Part shown: positions 32,557 to 41,444 of the stretch, piece by piece
How positions within the stretch are numbered: position 1 is the first letter of the stretch
How the letters are laid out: the number at the start of each line of letters is the position of its first letter
Assembly (NCBI RefSeq): GCF_900536025.1
Contig: NZ_UNOZ01000030.1
Span: 434,001 to 498,000 of the forward strand
Direction of reading: 5' to 3'
DNA from: Pseudomonas reidholzensis
GTDB lineage: Bacteria; Pseudomonadota; Gammaproteobacteria; Pseudomonadales; Pseudomonadaceae
Length of the DNA: 64,000 bases
Program-made: the position numbers and the translations under genes
Notes under the pieces: model-generated
Told to the model about the DNA's origin: nothing
The model's input: the letters and a program-made list of their open reading frames with translations, nothing else
Database searches by the model: none

Positions 32557-33045
32557 TCAGATGTGGTAGATGTCGATGACCTGGCGAACGTAGTCGTTCT
32601 TCAGCACCACCTTCTTGGCCAGGATCCGCGGCTGCTCGCCGCGTATATCCAGGGTGTAGAAGCTGCTGCCGAAATAACTGTCGGTGGTCTTGTAGCGAAA
32701 GCTCAGGGTGTGCCAGTTGAAGCGCACCTGGCACTGGCCAGCGCTGTGCTCGACGATCTCGATGTTGCTGAGGTTGTGCGAGGTGCGGGTGTCCGGCACG
32801 GTCGCGCTGGAGCGCTCGGTCTTGATCCGGAACACGCGGTCTTCGAGCCCCCCACGGTTGCCGTACCAGATCAGCGAGATCTCGCTTTGCGGGTCTTCGG
32901 TGAGCTGGTCGTTGTCATCCCACGACGGCATCCAGAAGGTCGCCTCGGCGGCGTACAGCTCCAGCCACTGATCCCACTCGGCATCGTCCAGGTAGCGCGC
33001 TTCGCGGTAGAGAAAGTCGCGCACCGTGCTGTAGAGATCGTTCAT
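32557..33045 (-). CDS. benB: Benzoate 1,2-dioxygenase small subunit
   Basis: This 162-residue beta subunit of the ring-hydroxylating dioxygenase has an NTF2-like fold, with family segments YSTVRDFLYREARYLDD, WDQWLELYAAEATFWMPSWD and LAKKVVLKNDYVRQVIDIYH. It packs with BenA in the terminal oxygenase. Its ATG overlaps the benA stop by 4 bp (ATGA), which fixes the start and suggests coupled translation. Confidence 0.96.
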   Translation of the reverse strand: MNDLYSTVRDFLYREARYLDDAEWDQWLELYAAEATFWMPSWDDNDQLTEDPQSEISLIWYGNRGGLEDRVFRIKTERSSATVPDTRTSHNLSNIEIVEHSAGQCQVRFNWHTLSFRYKTTDSYFGSSFYTLDIRGEQPRILAKKVVLKNDYVRQVIDIYHI

Positions 33046-34400
33046 CGCACGGCCTCCACGGGGATCAACTGCGGCGCGTCGGCGAGCGCCTTGAGCATGG
33101 TCTCCTGCCAGTACTTGTGCTGCAGCACGAACAGCCCTTCGTCCTCGGTGCGCACGCCCGACAGCAGTGGCTCCAGCTCAATCTCCCTGGCCGCCTCATC
33201 AGCGCCCTCGACCCAGTGCTTGGCGCCGCGCGACATGTCGTTCCAGCCCGTGCCGGCGCCGTAGCCGGTCTGGCACGAGCGGAACTCCTCGAGGTCGTCC
33301 GGGGTGGCCATGCCGCTGACATTGAAGAAGTCTTCGTACTGGCGAATACGCTTGGCGCGGGCCTCGCTGCTCTCACCCTTGGGCGCGATGCAGTAGATGG
33401 TGATTTCGGTCTTGTTCACCGAAATCGGCCGGGCGACGCGGATCTGCGAGCTGAACTGGTCCATCAGGTAGACGTTGGGGTACAGGCACAGGTTGCGCGA
33501 GTTCTCGATCATCCAGTCGGCGCGGGCCTGGCCGAAGTCGGCGGCCAGTTGCTCGCGGCGCTCGTAGGCCGGGCGGTCTTCGGGGTTGGCCCAGCGGGTC
33601 CAGAGCAGCAGGTGGCCGTGGTCGAACGAGTAGAAACCGCCGCCCTGCTTGGCCCAGGAGCCGGCGCTCATGGTCTTGATCTCGTCGCCGCTTTCGCGTT
33701 GCTTGCGCTGGTTCTGGGTGGCGGCGTAGTTCCAGTGCACGGAGCTGACGTGGTAGCCGTCGGCGCCGTTTTCGGCGGTCAGCTTCCAGTTGCCTTCATA
33801 GATGTAGGAGCTTGAGCCGCGCAGCACTTCCAGGCCTTCGGGCGACTGGTCGACGATCATGTCGATGATCTTCGCCGACTCGCCGAGGTGTTCGACCAGG
33901 GGTTTGACGTCGGCATTGAGGCTGCCGAACAGGAAGCCGCGGTACGACTCGAAGCGGGCGACCTTGGTCAGGTCGTGCGAGCCGTCGCAATTGAAGCTGT
34001 CGGGGTAGCCGGCATTGCTCGGGTCTTTGACCTTGAGCAGCTTGCCGCTGTTGTTGAAGGTCCAGCCGTGGAACGGGCAGGTGTAGCTGGAGCGGTTGCC
34101 GCGTTTGTGCCGGCAGAGCATGGCGCCGCGGTGGCTGCAGGCGTTGAGGAACGCGTTGAGCTGGCCGTCTTTGTTGCGGGCGATGAAGACGGGCTGACGG
34201 CCCATGTTCAGGGACAGGAAATCGTTGATTTCGGGGATCTGGCTTTCGTGGGCCAGGTAGATCCAGTTGCCTTCGAAGATGTGTTGCATTTCGAGGTCGA
34301 ACAGGCGCGGGTCGGTAAACATTTCCCGCTTGCAGCGGTAGACGCCGGACTCCCGGTCGTCCTCGAGCATGGCATTGAGGTAGTCGAATCCCAGGGACAT
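33042..34400 (-). CDS. benA: Benzoate 1,2-dioxygenase large subunit
   Basis: This 452-residue alpha subunit binds a Rieske centre through C88-x-H90 and C108-x2-H111 (ACSHRGAMLCRH, YTCPFHGW). The mononuclear iron is bound through DGYHVSSVHW and a distal Asp. It starts ring dihydroxylation of benzoate. The ATG at 34400 has GGAG 9 nt upstream; an in-frame TTG at 34415 overlaps that site and is rejected. It is the first gene of the ten-gene ben-cat operon. Two BenR-type boxes lie 65-100 bp upstream. Confidence 0.96.
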   Translation of the reverse strand: MSLGFDYLNAMLEDDRESGVYRCKREMFTDPRLFDLEMQHIFEGNWIYLAHESQIPEINDFLSLNMGRQPVFIARNKDGQLNAFLNACSHRGAMLCRHKRGNRSSYTCPFHGWTFNNSGKLLKVKDPSNAGYPDSFNCDGSHDLTKVARFESYRGFLFGSLNADVKPLVEHLGESAKIIDMIVDQSPEGLEVLRGSSSYIYEGNWKLTAENGADGYHVSSVHWNYAATQNQRKQRESGDEIKTMSAGSWAKQGGGFYSFDHGHLLLWTRWANPEDRPAYERREQLAADFGQARADWMIENSRNLCLYPNVYLMDQFSSQIRVARPISVNKTEITIYCIAPKGESSEARAKRIRQYEDFFNVSGMATPDDLEEFRSCQTGYGAGTGWNDMSRGAKHWVEGADEAAREIELEPLLSGVRTEDEGLFVLQHKYWQETMLKALADAPQLIPVEAVR

Positions 34401-34464
34401 GGCCAGGGTCTCCAATTGTTATTGTTCAGGCCAGGTCAGGGTATGTGGCGGGGGTATGACGGGA

Positions 34465-34500
34465 TATCCGGATCGTGCAGAGTGCTATCCGTTTTGTGCA
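34465..34500 (-). promoter_or_regulatory. Two BenR/XylS-type activator boxes upstream of benA
   Basis: Read on the minus strand, TGCA-CAAAAC-GGATA (34500-34486) and TGCA-CGATCC-GGATA (34479-34465) are direct repeats spaced 21 bp. They match the TGCA-N6-GGNTA box of XylS/BenR AraC-family activators, arranged as at the Pm and ben promoters. The proximal box is 65 bp from the benA ATG. The regulator gene is not in the window; benR in P. putida normally lies next to benA. Confidence 0.85.
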
Positions 34501-35345
34501 GGGCTTGGGCTTGGGCTTGGGCTTGGGCTTTTAGATTGCGGGCTTATCCATTGGGTGTGGCGGCCTTGCTGGCCCCTTCCGCCCTTACGGCGGGTCACTT
34601 TTTTTCTTGGAAAAAAGTAACCAAAAACCGCTGGCTCCCACATCCGGCCCTCCGCTGCGCTGCGGGTCCCCTCACTCCGGTCTTGCTCCCGCGTGGACCG
34701 GGCTGTACGGGCCTTCCTGGCCCCCAGCCCTTGCCGGCCTTCCTGGCCGTCACCCCGCTCCGCAAGACCTCCGCTCGGCCTCCTGAGGTCGCCAAGTTAG
34801 GGGTGGCGCCTGGGCTGGCGTTATCTTCGACAGTGGCAATGGTGGTGGATAGCTTGGCCTCTTCGCGGGTAAACCCGCTCCCACAGGGACCGCAGTGGCC
34901 TTACGGTCAGCAGAGAACCTGTGGGAGCGGGTTTACCCGCGAAGAGGCCGGAACTGCCAATGCACATTCTGGCGCTGACGCGCTGTACCGCCCTTATAAA
35001 CCCGCGAGAGCGCAGCGATTCGCCAGCCGTTGCCCTGGCCCTTGATCTTGATCTGGCCCTTGATCTGGCGTGTGATCTTGATCTACTGCGACTTCAGGAG
35101 GCCGAACGGAGGTCTTGCGAAGCGAGGTGACGGCCATGGAAGGCCGGCAAGGGCTGCGGGCCAGGAAGGCCCGTACAGCCCGGTCCTCGCGGGAGCAAGG
35201 CCGGAGTGAGGGAACCCGTAGCGCAGCGAAGGGCCGGATGCAGGAGCAAGCGGTTTTTGGTTACTTTTTTCCAAGAAAAAAAGTGACCCGCCGTAAGGGC
35301 GGAAGGGGCCAGTTGCCGCACCACAGCGAACGGATAAGCTCGACA
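34501..35345. repeat. Long composite inverted repeat, copy A
   Basis: This ~845-bp noncoding element starts with several CTTGGG hexamers (34501-34530). Long complementary arms (about 34569-34797 and 35085-35313, about 230 bp each) contain TTCCGCCCTTACGGCGGG and poly-T/poly-A stretches, around a ~290-bp centre. The centre holds a nested REP pair (34856-34949) and CTTGATCTTGATCTGG repeats. A second copy, about 95 percent identical where compared, lies at 59731-60550. Frames inside both arms are by-products of the repeat. It fills most of the gap between benA and the FAD oxidoreductase gene. Confidence 0.9.
34856..34949. repeat. REP inverted pair nested in copy A
   Basis: GGCCTCTTCGCGGGTAAACC... 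(34856-34887) and its exact complement (34918-34949) are separated by 30 bp. They form a perfect 32-bp stem of the P. putida REP type inside the centre of the larger inverted repeat. Confidence 0.92.
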
Positions 35346-35432
35346 AACGAAACGCATCAGCACCAGCAGCTACCCCCAAAAATCCGTGAAGAACCTTTTT
35401 TTGTGCTTCATGGACTGTCGGGGGGGGGCACA

Positions 35433-36590
35433 TCACGTAGCGCGACCCTCCGGCCATTCACCCTCGCCAAGCAATGCGGCAACGGTTCGCTCGCCCAGCC
35501 CAAGGCCGACGCTCATGCCCAGGCCAGTGTGCATCAGCACGGCGCTCACGCCCTCGGCCGCACGCACCACGCTGAAGGGGCCCGGGCCGCGTGTGCCGTA
35601 GACGCCCTGCCAACGCTCGAGCACCTGCAGGCGCCCGCCCAACGTGTGCTCGGCAAGCTCGATGAGCAGCTCATCCACACCCTCCTCGTTGAACGGTACG
35701 GCATCGCTGCCGTAGTCGTGAGAGTCACCGATGATCAGCTCACCGTAAGGCGTCGGGCTGATCAGCAGATGAATGCCACGCACTTCCAGCACCGGGTAAT
35801 CGCGGCGTATCTCCGTGCGGATCGCTTCGGCCTCGGGCAGGTCGCTGAAGGCGCCGTAATGCACGCAGCTCAGCCCCGTGAGCAGCGCATGCTGCAGGTC
35901 CAGTGGCTGCGCCGGCCGGGCCCGCAGCATCTGCAGGCGACAGACCGACGGCTGCAATCGGGCCATGTGATCGGCCAGCAAGGTCTGATAGTCGTGACCG
36001 GAGCAGACGACGATGTGACGTGCCGAAAAGCGCCCTGCGGTGGTCAGCGCACTGCCTGGCTCGACGTCCCGTACCAGCGTCGAAAAGTGGAACTGGACAC
36101 CCTCCCCGGCCAGGTAGTCGATGATCTGCGGCAGCGCTTCGCGGGAGAACAGTTGCCTGTCATCCAGGCCGTGCAAGGCTGCACGGTGATGGGCGAAGCG
36201 GCCGTCATAAAGACGGTCGAGGGCCGCCCCGCGCAGTAGCTCGGTGCGGTAGCCGAGCGCCTGGCCACGGCCGGCGCAGAATGCCTCCAGCATAGCCTCT
36301 TCGGCCGCGGTGCGGGCGAAAATCAGGGAGCCCTGCTGCTTCATCGCCAGCCCGGCGGCCGCGCCCAACTGGGCCCAAAGGCCGTGGGACTGGCGCGCCA
36401 GGTCGAGCATCGGGCCGGGGGCCTGACCGGTCACCAAGGCCTGACCGAAATTGCGAATGGATGCCCCCAGGGGTGTGCAGCTGCGTTCGAATACGCGAAC
36501 CTTGAGGCCGCGACGAACACCCGCCCAGGCATGAGCAAGACCTAGTATGCCGGCACCTACGATCAGCAGGTCACAGTCGTGCTGACTCAT
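35433..36590 (-). CDS. FAD-dependent oxidoreductase, TIGR03364 family (aminophosphonate-linked)
   Basis: This 385-residue DAO-family flavoprotein has the FAD-binding start DLLIVGAGILGLAHAWAG, then RNFGQALVTGQ and a C-terminal TGLGMSVGLGLGERTVA. The TIGR03364 family occurs in phosphonate clusters. Characterised relatives (PbfD) oxidise N-methyl-2-aminoethylphosphonate to phosphonoacetaldehyde, the PhnX substrate. It is the last gene of the phosphonate operon, 68 bp after the binding-protein gene. Since no phnW transaminase is present, this enzyme may be the main entry to phosphonoacetaldehyde. A run of nine G (35420-35428) follows its stop closely. Confidence 0.83.
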   Translation of the reverse strand: MSQHDCDLLIVGAGILGLAHAWAGVRRGLKVRVFERSCTPLGASIRNFGQALVTGQAPGPMLDLARQSHGLWAQLGAAAGLAMKQQGSLIFARTAAEEAMLEAFCAGRGQALGYRTELLRGAALDRLYDGRFAHHRAALHGLDDRQLFSREALPQIIDYLAGEGVQFHFSTLVRDVEPGSALTTAGRFSARHIVVCSGHDYQTLLADHMARLQPSVCRLQMLRARPAQPLDLQHALLTGLSCVHYGAFSDLPEAEAIRTEIRRDYPVLEVRGIHLLISPTPYGELIIGDSHDYGSDAVPFNEEGVDELLIELAEHTLGGRLQVLERWQGVYGTRGPGPFSVVRAAEGVSAVLMHTGLGMSVGLGLGERTVAALLGEGEWPEGRAT

Positions 36591-36658
36591 GAAAACTCCT
36601 CGAGAGGGGTCAAGTGGCCGCCAGAGCGACCAACCGATTGAAATGGAAGACGTAAGGG

Positions 36659-37678
36659 TTACTGACTGACCGGCTCGGACTTGCCGTCATAGCGCTTACG
36701 CCATTCGGCGAGAATCCGCTCACGGTTCTCCGAGGCCCAGTCGAAGTCGTTGTTTATCAGGCGTTGTTCGTAGTCGGCCGGCAGCTCCTGAAAACGCTCG
36801 GCAATGCCCGGCTGAGCCAGCACCGCGAAGTTGGCCTTGTACAGCTCCATGGCCTCCCGGCTGGCCGCGAAGTCGGCAAGCTTCCTGGCCGCATCCAGGT
36901 GCTGAGTGCCCTTGATGATCGCGCTCGCCTCGACCTCCCAGCCCAGGCCCTCCTTGGGCAGCACGATGGCCAGCGGCGCGCCCTTGCGCTTGAGCTGAAC
37001 GGCCGGGTACTCGAAGGAGATGCCGATCGGAAACTCGCCGGCAGCTGCCTGCTTGCAAGGCTTGGAGCCGGAATGGGTGTACTGACCGATGTTCTGGTGC
37101 AGCTTGTCCATGTAGGCCCAACCGCCGTCTTCACCGAAGATCTGCAGCCAGGCGCTGACGTCCAGGTATCCGGTACCGGAAGACGCCGGGTTGGGCATGA
37201 CGATCTTGCCCTTGTAGACCGGGTCGGTCAGGTCTTCCCACTTGGTCGGCTTCGGCAACCCCTGTTTCTCTGCCTCGATGGTGTTGAAGCAGATGCTCGC
37301 GGCCCACACGTCCATGCCCACCCAGGCGGGTGGATTGTCGCTGTCACGGTAGTTCGCGCCGATCTTGTCGAGGCTGGCCGGCGCGTAGGCTTCGAGCATG
37401 CCCTGCTGTTTGAGGATGGCCAGGCTGGAACCGGCGAGGCCCCAGACGGCATCGGCCTGCGGCCGATCCTTCTCGGCCAGCAGCTTGGCGGTGACGATCC
37501 CGGTGGAGTCGCGTACCCATTTGATGCGGATGTCGGGGTGCTGCTTCTCGAAGGCCTGCTGGTAAGGCTTGAGCTGCTCGACTTCGAGAGCGCTGTAGAC
37601 GGTCAGCTCGGTGGCGGCCTGGGCATGCAGGGTGCCGGCGGCGAGCAGGCCAGCGGCAAGGGCGATGCGCTTGAACAT
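36659..37678 (-). CDS. phnS2: 2-Aminoethylphosphonate-type ABC substrate-binding protein
   Basis: This 339-residue protein has a signal peptide (MFKRIALAAGLLAAGTLHAQ, cleavage near AQA-A). A type II iron/phosphonate-type binding fold follows: TELTVYSALEVEQLKPYQQA, WVRDSTGIVTAKLLAEKDRP and NPASSGTGYLDVSAWLQ. It belongs to the FbpA-like family annotated as PhnS2 in aminophosphonate loci. The start at 37678 was chosen by the signal peptide. It lies between phnX and the FAD oxidoreductase gene. Ligand specificity is inferred from neighbours. Confidence 0.85.
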   Translation of the reverse strand: MFKRIALAAGLLAAGTLHAQAATELTVYSALEVEQLKPYQQAFEKQHPDIRIKWVRDSTGIVTAKLLAEKDRPQADAVWGLAGSSLAILKQQGMLEAYAPASLDKIGANYRDSDNPPAWVGMDVWAASICFNTIEAEKQGLPKPTKWEDLTDPVYKGKIVMPNPASSGTGYLDVSAWLQIFGEDGGWAYMDKLHQNIGQYTHSGSKPCKQAAAGEFPIGISFEYPAVQLKRKGAPLAIVLPKEGLGWEVEASAIIKGTQHLDAARKLADFAASREAMELYKANFAVLAQPGIAERFQELPADYEQRLINNDFDWASENRERILAEWRKRYDGKSEPVSQ

Positions 37679-37727
37679 GGTGTGGTTCCACTGTGCGGGG
37701 ATAGGCGTACGAATGGGCAAGGCTGAC

Positions 37728-38555
37728 TCAGCAGCCTTGTGGGCTTTCGCCGCGCGCCAGACGCGCGTTGATGGCATCGATGACCGGCGGCAGATCGGCC
37801 AGGGTGTCGATCAGGTAATGCGGTTGGCTGCCGGCGAACAACCCATCGATGCGCTGACGCTCGGCCTCCAGGCGCTCACTGGGCAGCGCCTGGTACTGCG
37901 CCCAGGTAAGGCCCAGAAAGTTGCCGGAGAAGCGCAGCGCCACCGTCCACATCCCGGCAGCACGGCCCTCGAGAATTCCGGGCTCGGTGTCATCGACCTT
38001 GACGCAGGCGGCGACGTCGTCGAGCCCCAGCGCAATCACGTTGGCCAGCGCCTGGGCGGGGCTCGGGCGGCCCTTGGGCACCTCATCGGTGGCGACGACA
38101 TGGTCCGCACGGTAACCCGCCTCAGCCGCCAGTTCGACCACCTGCTGCATGACGACCTTGGGGTAGCCTGAACAGCTGCCGATTTTCAGGCCTCGTTCAC
38201 GCAGGCTCGCCACCGCCTCCAGGGCACCGGGAATGGGCGCGGAGTGCTCACCGACCTTGGCGATCTGCAGCGGCATGAAGCGCGCGTAGAGGGCCGTCAC
38301 GTCGGCATCGCTCGGCAGGCGGCCGAAACGCTTGTGGAACCGCTCGGCGACCGCCGGCTGGTCGCACAGGGCACGGATGTGATCCCACTTGCCCATGCCC
38401 ATGGGGCCGCGGGCCTCAGCGAGGCTGATCTGTACGTCGAACTCGGCGAACGCCTCGACGAAGATGCGGGTCGGGGCGAAGGAGCCGAAATCGACCACGG
38501 TGCCCGCCCAGTCGAGGATAACGGCCTGCAGATGATCGGGGTGCTGGTAGCGCAT
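37728..38555 (-). CDS. phnX: Phosphonoacetaldehyde hydrolase (phosphonatase)
   Basis: This 275-residue HAD-superfamily enzyme cleaves the C-P bond of phosphonoacetaldehyde, giving acetaldehyde and phosphate. The nucleophile Asp15 is in ILDWAGTVVDFGSFAP, and the Schiff-base Lys56 is in GPMGMGKWDHI. IGSCSGYPKVVMQQV and KVDDTEPGILEGRAAGMWT are also conserved. The ATG at 38555 has GGAG 8-9 nt upstream; the open frame continues far upstream without homology. Length and motifs are standard for PhnX. It lies 17 bp after the fused permease gene. Confidence 0.95.
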   Translation of the reverse strand: MRYQHPDHLQAVILDWAGTVVDFGSFAPTRIFVEAFAEFDVQISLAEARGPMGMGKWDHIRALCDQPAVAERFHKRFGRLPSDADVTALYARFMPLQIAKVGEHSAPIPGALEAVASLRERGLKIGSCSGYPKVVMQQVVELAAEAGYRADHVVATDEVPKGRPSPAQALANVIALGLDDVAACVKVDDTEPGILEGRAAGMWTVALRFSGNFLGLTWAQYQALPSERLEAERQRIDGLFAGSQPHYLIDTLADLPPVIDAINARLARGESPQGC

Positions 38556-38572
38556 GTAGATGCTCCGGGAGG

Positions 38573-40282
38573 TCAAAGGCCAGGCGCCGCACGCCAGGCC
38601 TGGGAGCGTCGCAGCAAGCCGCGCGAAGCCCAGGCCAGCAGGAGCGATACGCTGGCGGAGGTGAGAAGAATCAAGGTGGACATGGCGGCAGCACCGCCGA
38701 CGTTGCCGGCATCGTCCATGTTCAGCACGGCGACGGACGCCACCACGCTGTCCGGGCTGTAGAGGAAGATCACCGCCGAGACGGTGGTCATCGCCGAAAC
38801 GAACAGATAGCGGACGATATCCAGCAGCGCCGGCAGGCAGATCGGCACCGTCACCCGCAGGAAGTGGCGCAGCAGCGGCACCTTCAACGACAGCGCCGCC
38901 GACTCGAACTCGCCGTCGAGCTGGCGCAGCGCGGCGGCTGCGGTCATCTGCGCGGTGGTCAGAAAATGCGCCACGGTGCACACCACCATCAGCCCCAGGC
39001 TGCCGTAGAGCCCATGCAGCGGATTGGCCGGCAGGTTGAAGAAGAAGACGTACCCCAGCCCGAGCACCAGGCCGGGCACGGCCATGGGGATGAAGCAGAG
39101 CAGGCGCAGCACCTGAGTCAGCGGATTTTGCCGGGTCTTTTCCAGCAGATAGCTGCCGGTGAAGATCAGTACGCTGCCGAACAGCGCCGTGGCAGTGGCC
39201 AGCAGTAAACTGTTGCGGTAGGCCAGCCAGCCACCCGGCAGGTCGGAAAAGGCGTAATTGTGCAGCGACAACGACAGGTCGTACGGCCAGAACTTGACCA
39301 GCGACGAGTACACCGCCATGCCGAACACGCCGAGCAGCACCGTACACACCAGCGCCACCAGCAGCACAAAGGCATTGTCGCGACGCGCGCGGGGCTGGGG
39401 GTGATAAACCTGGGCACGACCGCCCATGGCGTCGCGCTGACGGCGGCGCAACCAGAAGTCGACGCTGAAGCTGAACAGCGCCGGCAGCAGCAGGAACAGC
39501 CCGATCAGCGCGCCACGGCCAAACTGCTGCTGGCCAAGCACCGCCTTGTAGGCTTCCAGCGCCAGTACCTGATAGTCGCCGCCCACCACCACGGGCACAC
39601 CGAAATCGGTGATGCACAGGGTGAACACCAGGCAGCCAGCGGCGAACACGCCCTGTCGGCTACCTGGCCAGGTGATGCTGCGAAAGGCACGCCAGGGCGA
39701 GGCGCCCAGGCTCGAAGCGGCGTCGAACAGGCGCGCGTCGGCCAGCGCCAGGGCGCTGAGCAAGACCATCAGGGCATGGGGAAAGGTGTAGATCGCCTGG
39801 CCCAGCACAATGCCCCAGAAACCGTAGATGCTGCCTGGCATCCAGTCGCGCAGCAGGCCTTGGTTGCCGAACAGGTAGATCAGCGCGATCCCCGGCAGCA
39901 TCGACGGTGCCAGCAGCGGTAGCAGCGAGATGCCGCGCCATAGGCGCTTGCCCGGCAGGCAGGTACGCAGCAGGCCGTAAGCGAAGCCATAGGCCAGGGG
40001 CAACACGATCATCACCACGGCCAGCGCACTGGCCAGACTGTTGCCGAGCAGCCAGCGAAAATTGGCGCTGCCGAACAGTTCTGCGGCCGCAGCCAGGCCA
40101 CCGCCCTGCGCCGGATCACCCGCCAGCCCGCGCCAGAGCATGGCCAGCAGGGGCAACAGCACGGCCAGCACCAGCAGCGCCAGCAACAGCCACTGCCCGC
40201 CCAGCACGAACAGCCGGTCCGCGGTATCCGTTGGGCGCTGCGAAGGTTTCGCTGCACGCCCCGCCGTCACGATCTGCTCCAT
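38573..40282 (-). CDS. phnU2: Aminophosphonate ABC permease with two fused permease domains
   Basis: This 569-residue protein has two binding-protein-dependent permease domains, each of about six helices. The first ends near residue 290 and the second spans about 310-560. EAA-like loops lie near DAASSLGASPWRAFRSITWP and EFESAALSLKVPLLRHFLRV. This FbpB-like architecture is that of PhnU2 permeases. The ATG overlaps the stop of the ATPase gene by 1 bp (TGATG). It forms the whole membrane channel of the importer. Confidence 0.88.
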   Translation of the reverse strand: MEQIVTAGRAAKPSQRPTDTADRLFVLGGQWLLLALLVLAVLLPLLAMLWRGLAGDPAQGGGLAAAAELFGSANFRWLLGNSLASALAVVMIVLPLAYGFAYGLLRTCLPGKRLWRGISLLPLLAPSMLPGIALIYLFGNQGLLRDWMPGSIYGFWGIVLGQAIYTFPHALMVLLSALALADARLFDAASSLGASPWRAFRSITWPGSRQGVFAAGCLVFTLCITDFGVPVVVGGDYQVLALEAYKAVLGQQQFGRGALIGLFLLLPALFSFSVDFWLRRRQRDAMGGRAQVYHPQPRARRDNAFVLLVALVCTVLLGVFGMAVYSSLVKFWPYDLSLSLHNYAFSDLPGGWLAYRNSLLLATATALFGSVLIFTGSYLLEKTRQNPLTQVLRLLCFIPMAVPGLVLGLGYVFFFNLPANPLHGLYGSLGLMVVCTVAHFLTTAQMTAAAALRQLDGEFESAALSLKVPLLRHFLRVTVPICLPALLDIVRYLFVSAMTTVSAVIFLYSPDSVVASVAVLNMDDAGNVGGAAAMSTLILLTSASVSLLLAWASRGLLRRSQAWRAAPGL

Positions 40283-41322
40283 CAGGCGAACACCTGCAGG
40301 CTGCGCGGCGGCAAGGCCACGCGAATCTGCTTGCCGCGCAGCTGCGGCAAGGCTTCAGGGGCCATCTCGGCCAACAGCGCGTGGCCCGGCAGATCGTCGA
40401 GCTCGAAACTCAGGCGGCAGCGATTGCCGAGGAAGGTGAGCTCGCGCATACGCGCCGGGAACAGGTTGTCCTGCTCCAGCGCGGGGTTGACCAGGATCGC
40501 TTCGGGACGGCAGAACAGGCGCCCGCCCGCACCTTGCGCGGCATCTGCCAGGCGCATGCTCAGGCGGCCGACACGGGCGTGGGCGCCCTCGCGTTCGAAC
40601 GGCAACCAATTGCCCTGGCCGACGAACTCGGCAACAAACGGCGTCGCCGGTGCGTTGTAGAGGGTCTGCGGGGTGGCGTACTGCTCGATCCGCCCCTGAT
40701 TCATCACCGCGATGCGGTCGGCCATCAACATGGCCTCTTCCTGATTGTGAGTGACCATCAGGGTGGTGATCCCAAGCTGACGCTGCAGGCTGCGCAGTTC
40801 GCCGCACAGGTGCTCGCGTACCTGGGCATCGAGGGCCGACATCGGCTCGTCGAGCAACAACAGCGATGGGCTCGGTGCCAAGGCGCGGGCCAGTGCCACA
40901 CGCTGTTGCTGGCCGCCGGAGAGCTGTGCCGGGTACTTGTGCCCGCTGCCACCCAGGCTGACCAGTTCGAGCATCTCCTCGACGCGTCGACGCACTTCGT
41001 CTCGCCCACGGCCAGACAGGCCATAGGCGATGTTCTGGGAGACCGTCAGGTTGGGAAACAGCGCGTAGGACTGGAACAGGATGCCGTAGTCACGTGCCTG
41101 GGGCGGCAGCGCCGAAACGTCTCGCCCGGCGAAGTGCAGGCTGCCCTGCTCCTGACGCTCAAGGCCAGCGATACAGCGCAGCAGCGTGGTCTTGCCGCAG
41201 CCGGACGGCCCGAGCAGGCAGACCAGCTCGCCGGCGTTGACATCCAGCGATACGCCATCCAGCCCCTTGAAGGTGTCGAAGCTTTTGTGAATGTCGCGCA
41301 GTTGCAAGTCGACGGTAGCCAT
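40282..41322 (-). CDS. phnT2: Aminophosphonate ABC transporter ATPase
   Basis: This 346-residue ATPase has Walker A GPSGCGKTT, signature LSGGQQQRVALARAL, Walker B LLLLDEPMSALDAQVR and switch His in MVTHNQEEAM. A C-terminal TOBE-like domain follows (about 270-340). It belongs to the PotA/FbpC-like group that contains PhnT2. The ATG at 41322 matches family starts; a longer upstream frame was rejected. It is the first structural gene of the phosphonate operon, with 122 bp between it and the LysR gene for a promoter. Confidence 0.88.
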   Translation of the reverse strand: MATVDLQLRDIHKSFDTFKGLDGVSLDVNAGELVCLLGPSGCGKTTLLRCIAGLERQEQGSLHFAGRDVSALPPQARDYGILFQSYALFPNLTVSQNIAYGLSGRGRDEVRRRVEEMLELVSLGGSGHKYPAQLSGGQQQRVALARALAPSPSLLLLDEPMSALDAQVREHLCGELRSLQRQLGITTLMVTHNQEEAMLMADRIAVMNQGRIEQYATPQTLYNAPATPFVAEFVGQGNWLPFEREGAHARVGRLSMRLADAAQGAGGRLFCRPEAILVNPALEQDNLFPARMRELTFLGNRCRLSFELDDLPGHALLAEMAPEALPQLRGKQIRVALPPRSLQVFA

Positions 41323-41331
41323 GCCAAGAAC

Positions 41332-41351
41332 CTCGTTTGGAATCGAACGAG
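41332..41351. promoter_or_regulatory. Short inverted repeat upstream of the phosphonate operon
   Basis: CTCGTT and AACGAG are separated by 8 bp, 10 bp upstream of the ATPase gene start. The spacing is within the range of LysR-type sites but the location is close to the ribosome site. It is the only obvious dyad in the 122-bp gap. Assignment to the adjacent LysR regulator is weak. Confidence 0.25.
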
Positions 41352-41444
41352 TGTCATGTTGGGGCCGGCTTGCGAAGGCTTTATGGCAGTTGGGCAAAAG
41401 CCGCCGATAGTGGTATCAGCGTTTTTGTGAAGACTCGGGCCTGA

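Noticed and set aside
34501..35345. The long inverted repeat as an insertion sequence
   Set aside because: No transposase frame lies within either copy; it is listed as a repeat, with a non-autonomous element only as a possibility.
34595..35457. Several short frames coding FFLEKSNQKPLAP-like peptides in the long inverted repeats, also at 59754-60477
   Set aside because: The same peptides arise from both arms and both copies of the repeat, in mirrored frames; this is repeat sequence, not coding.
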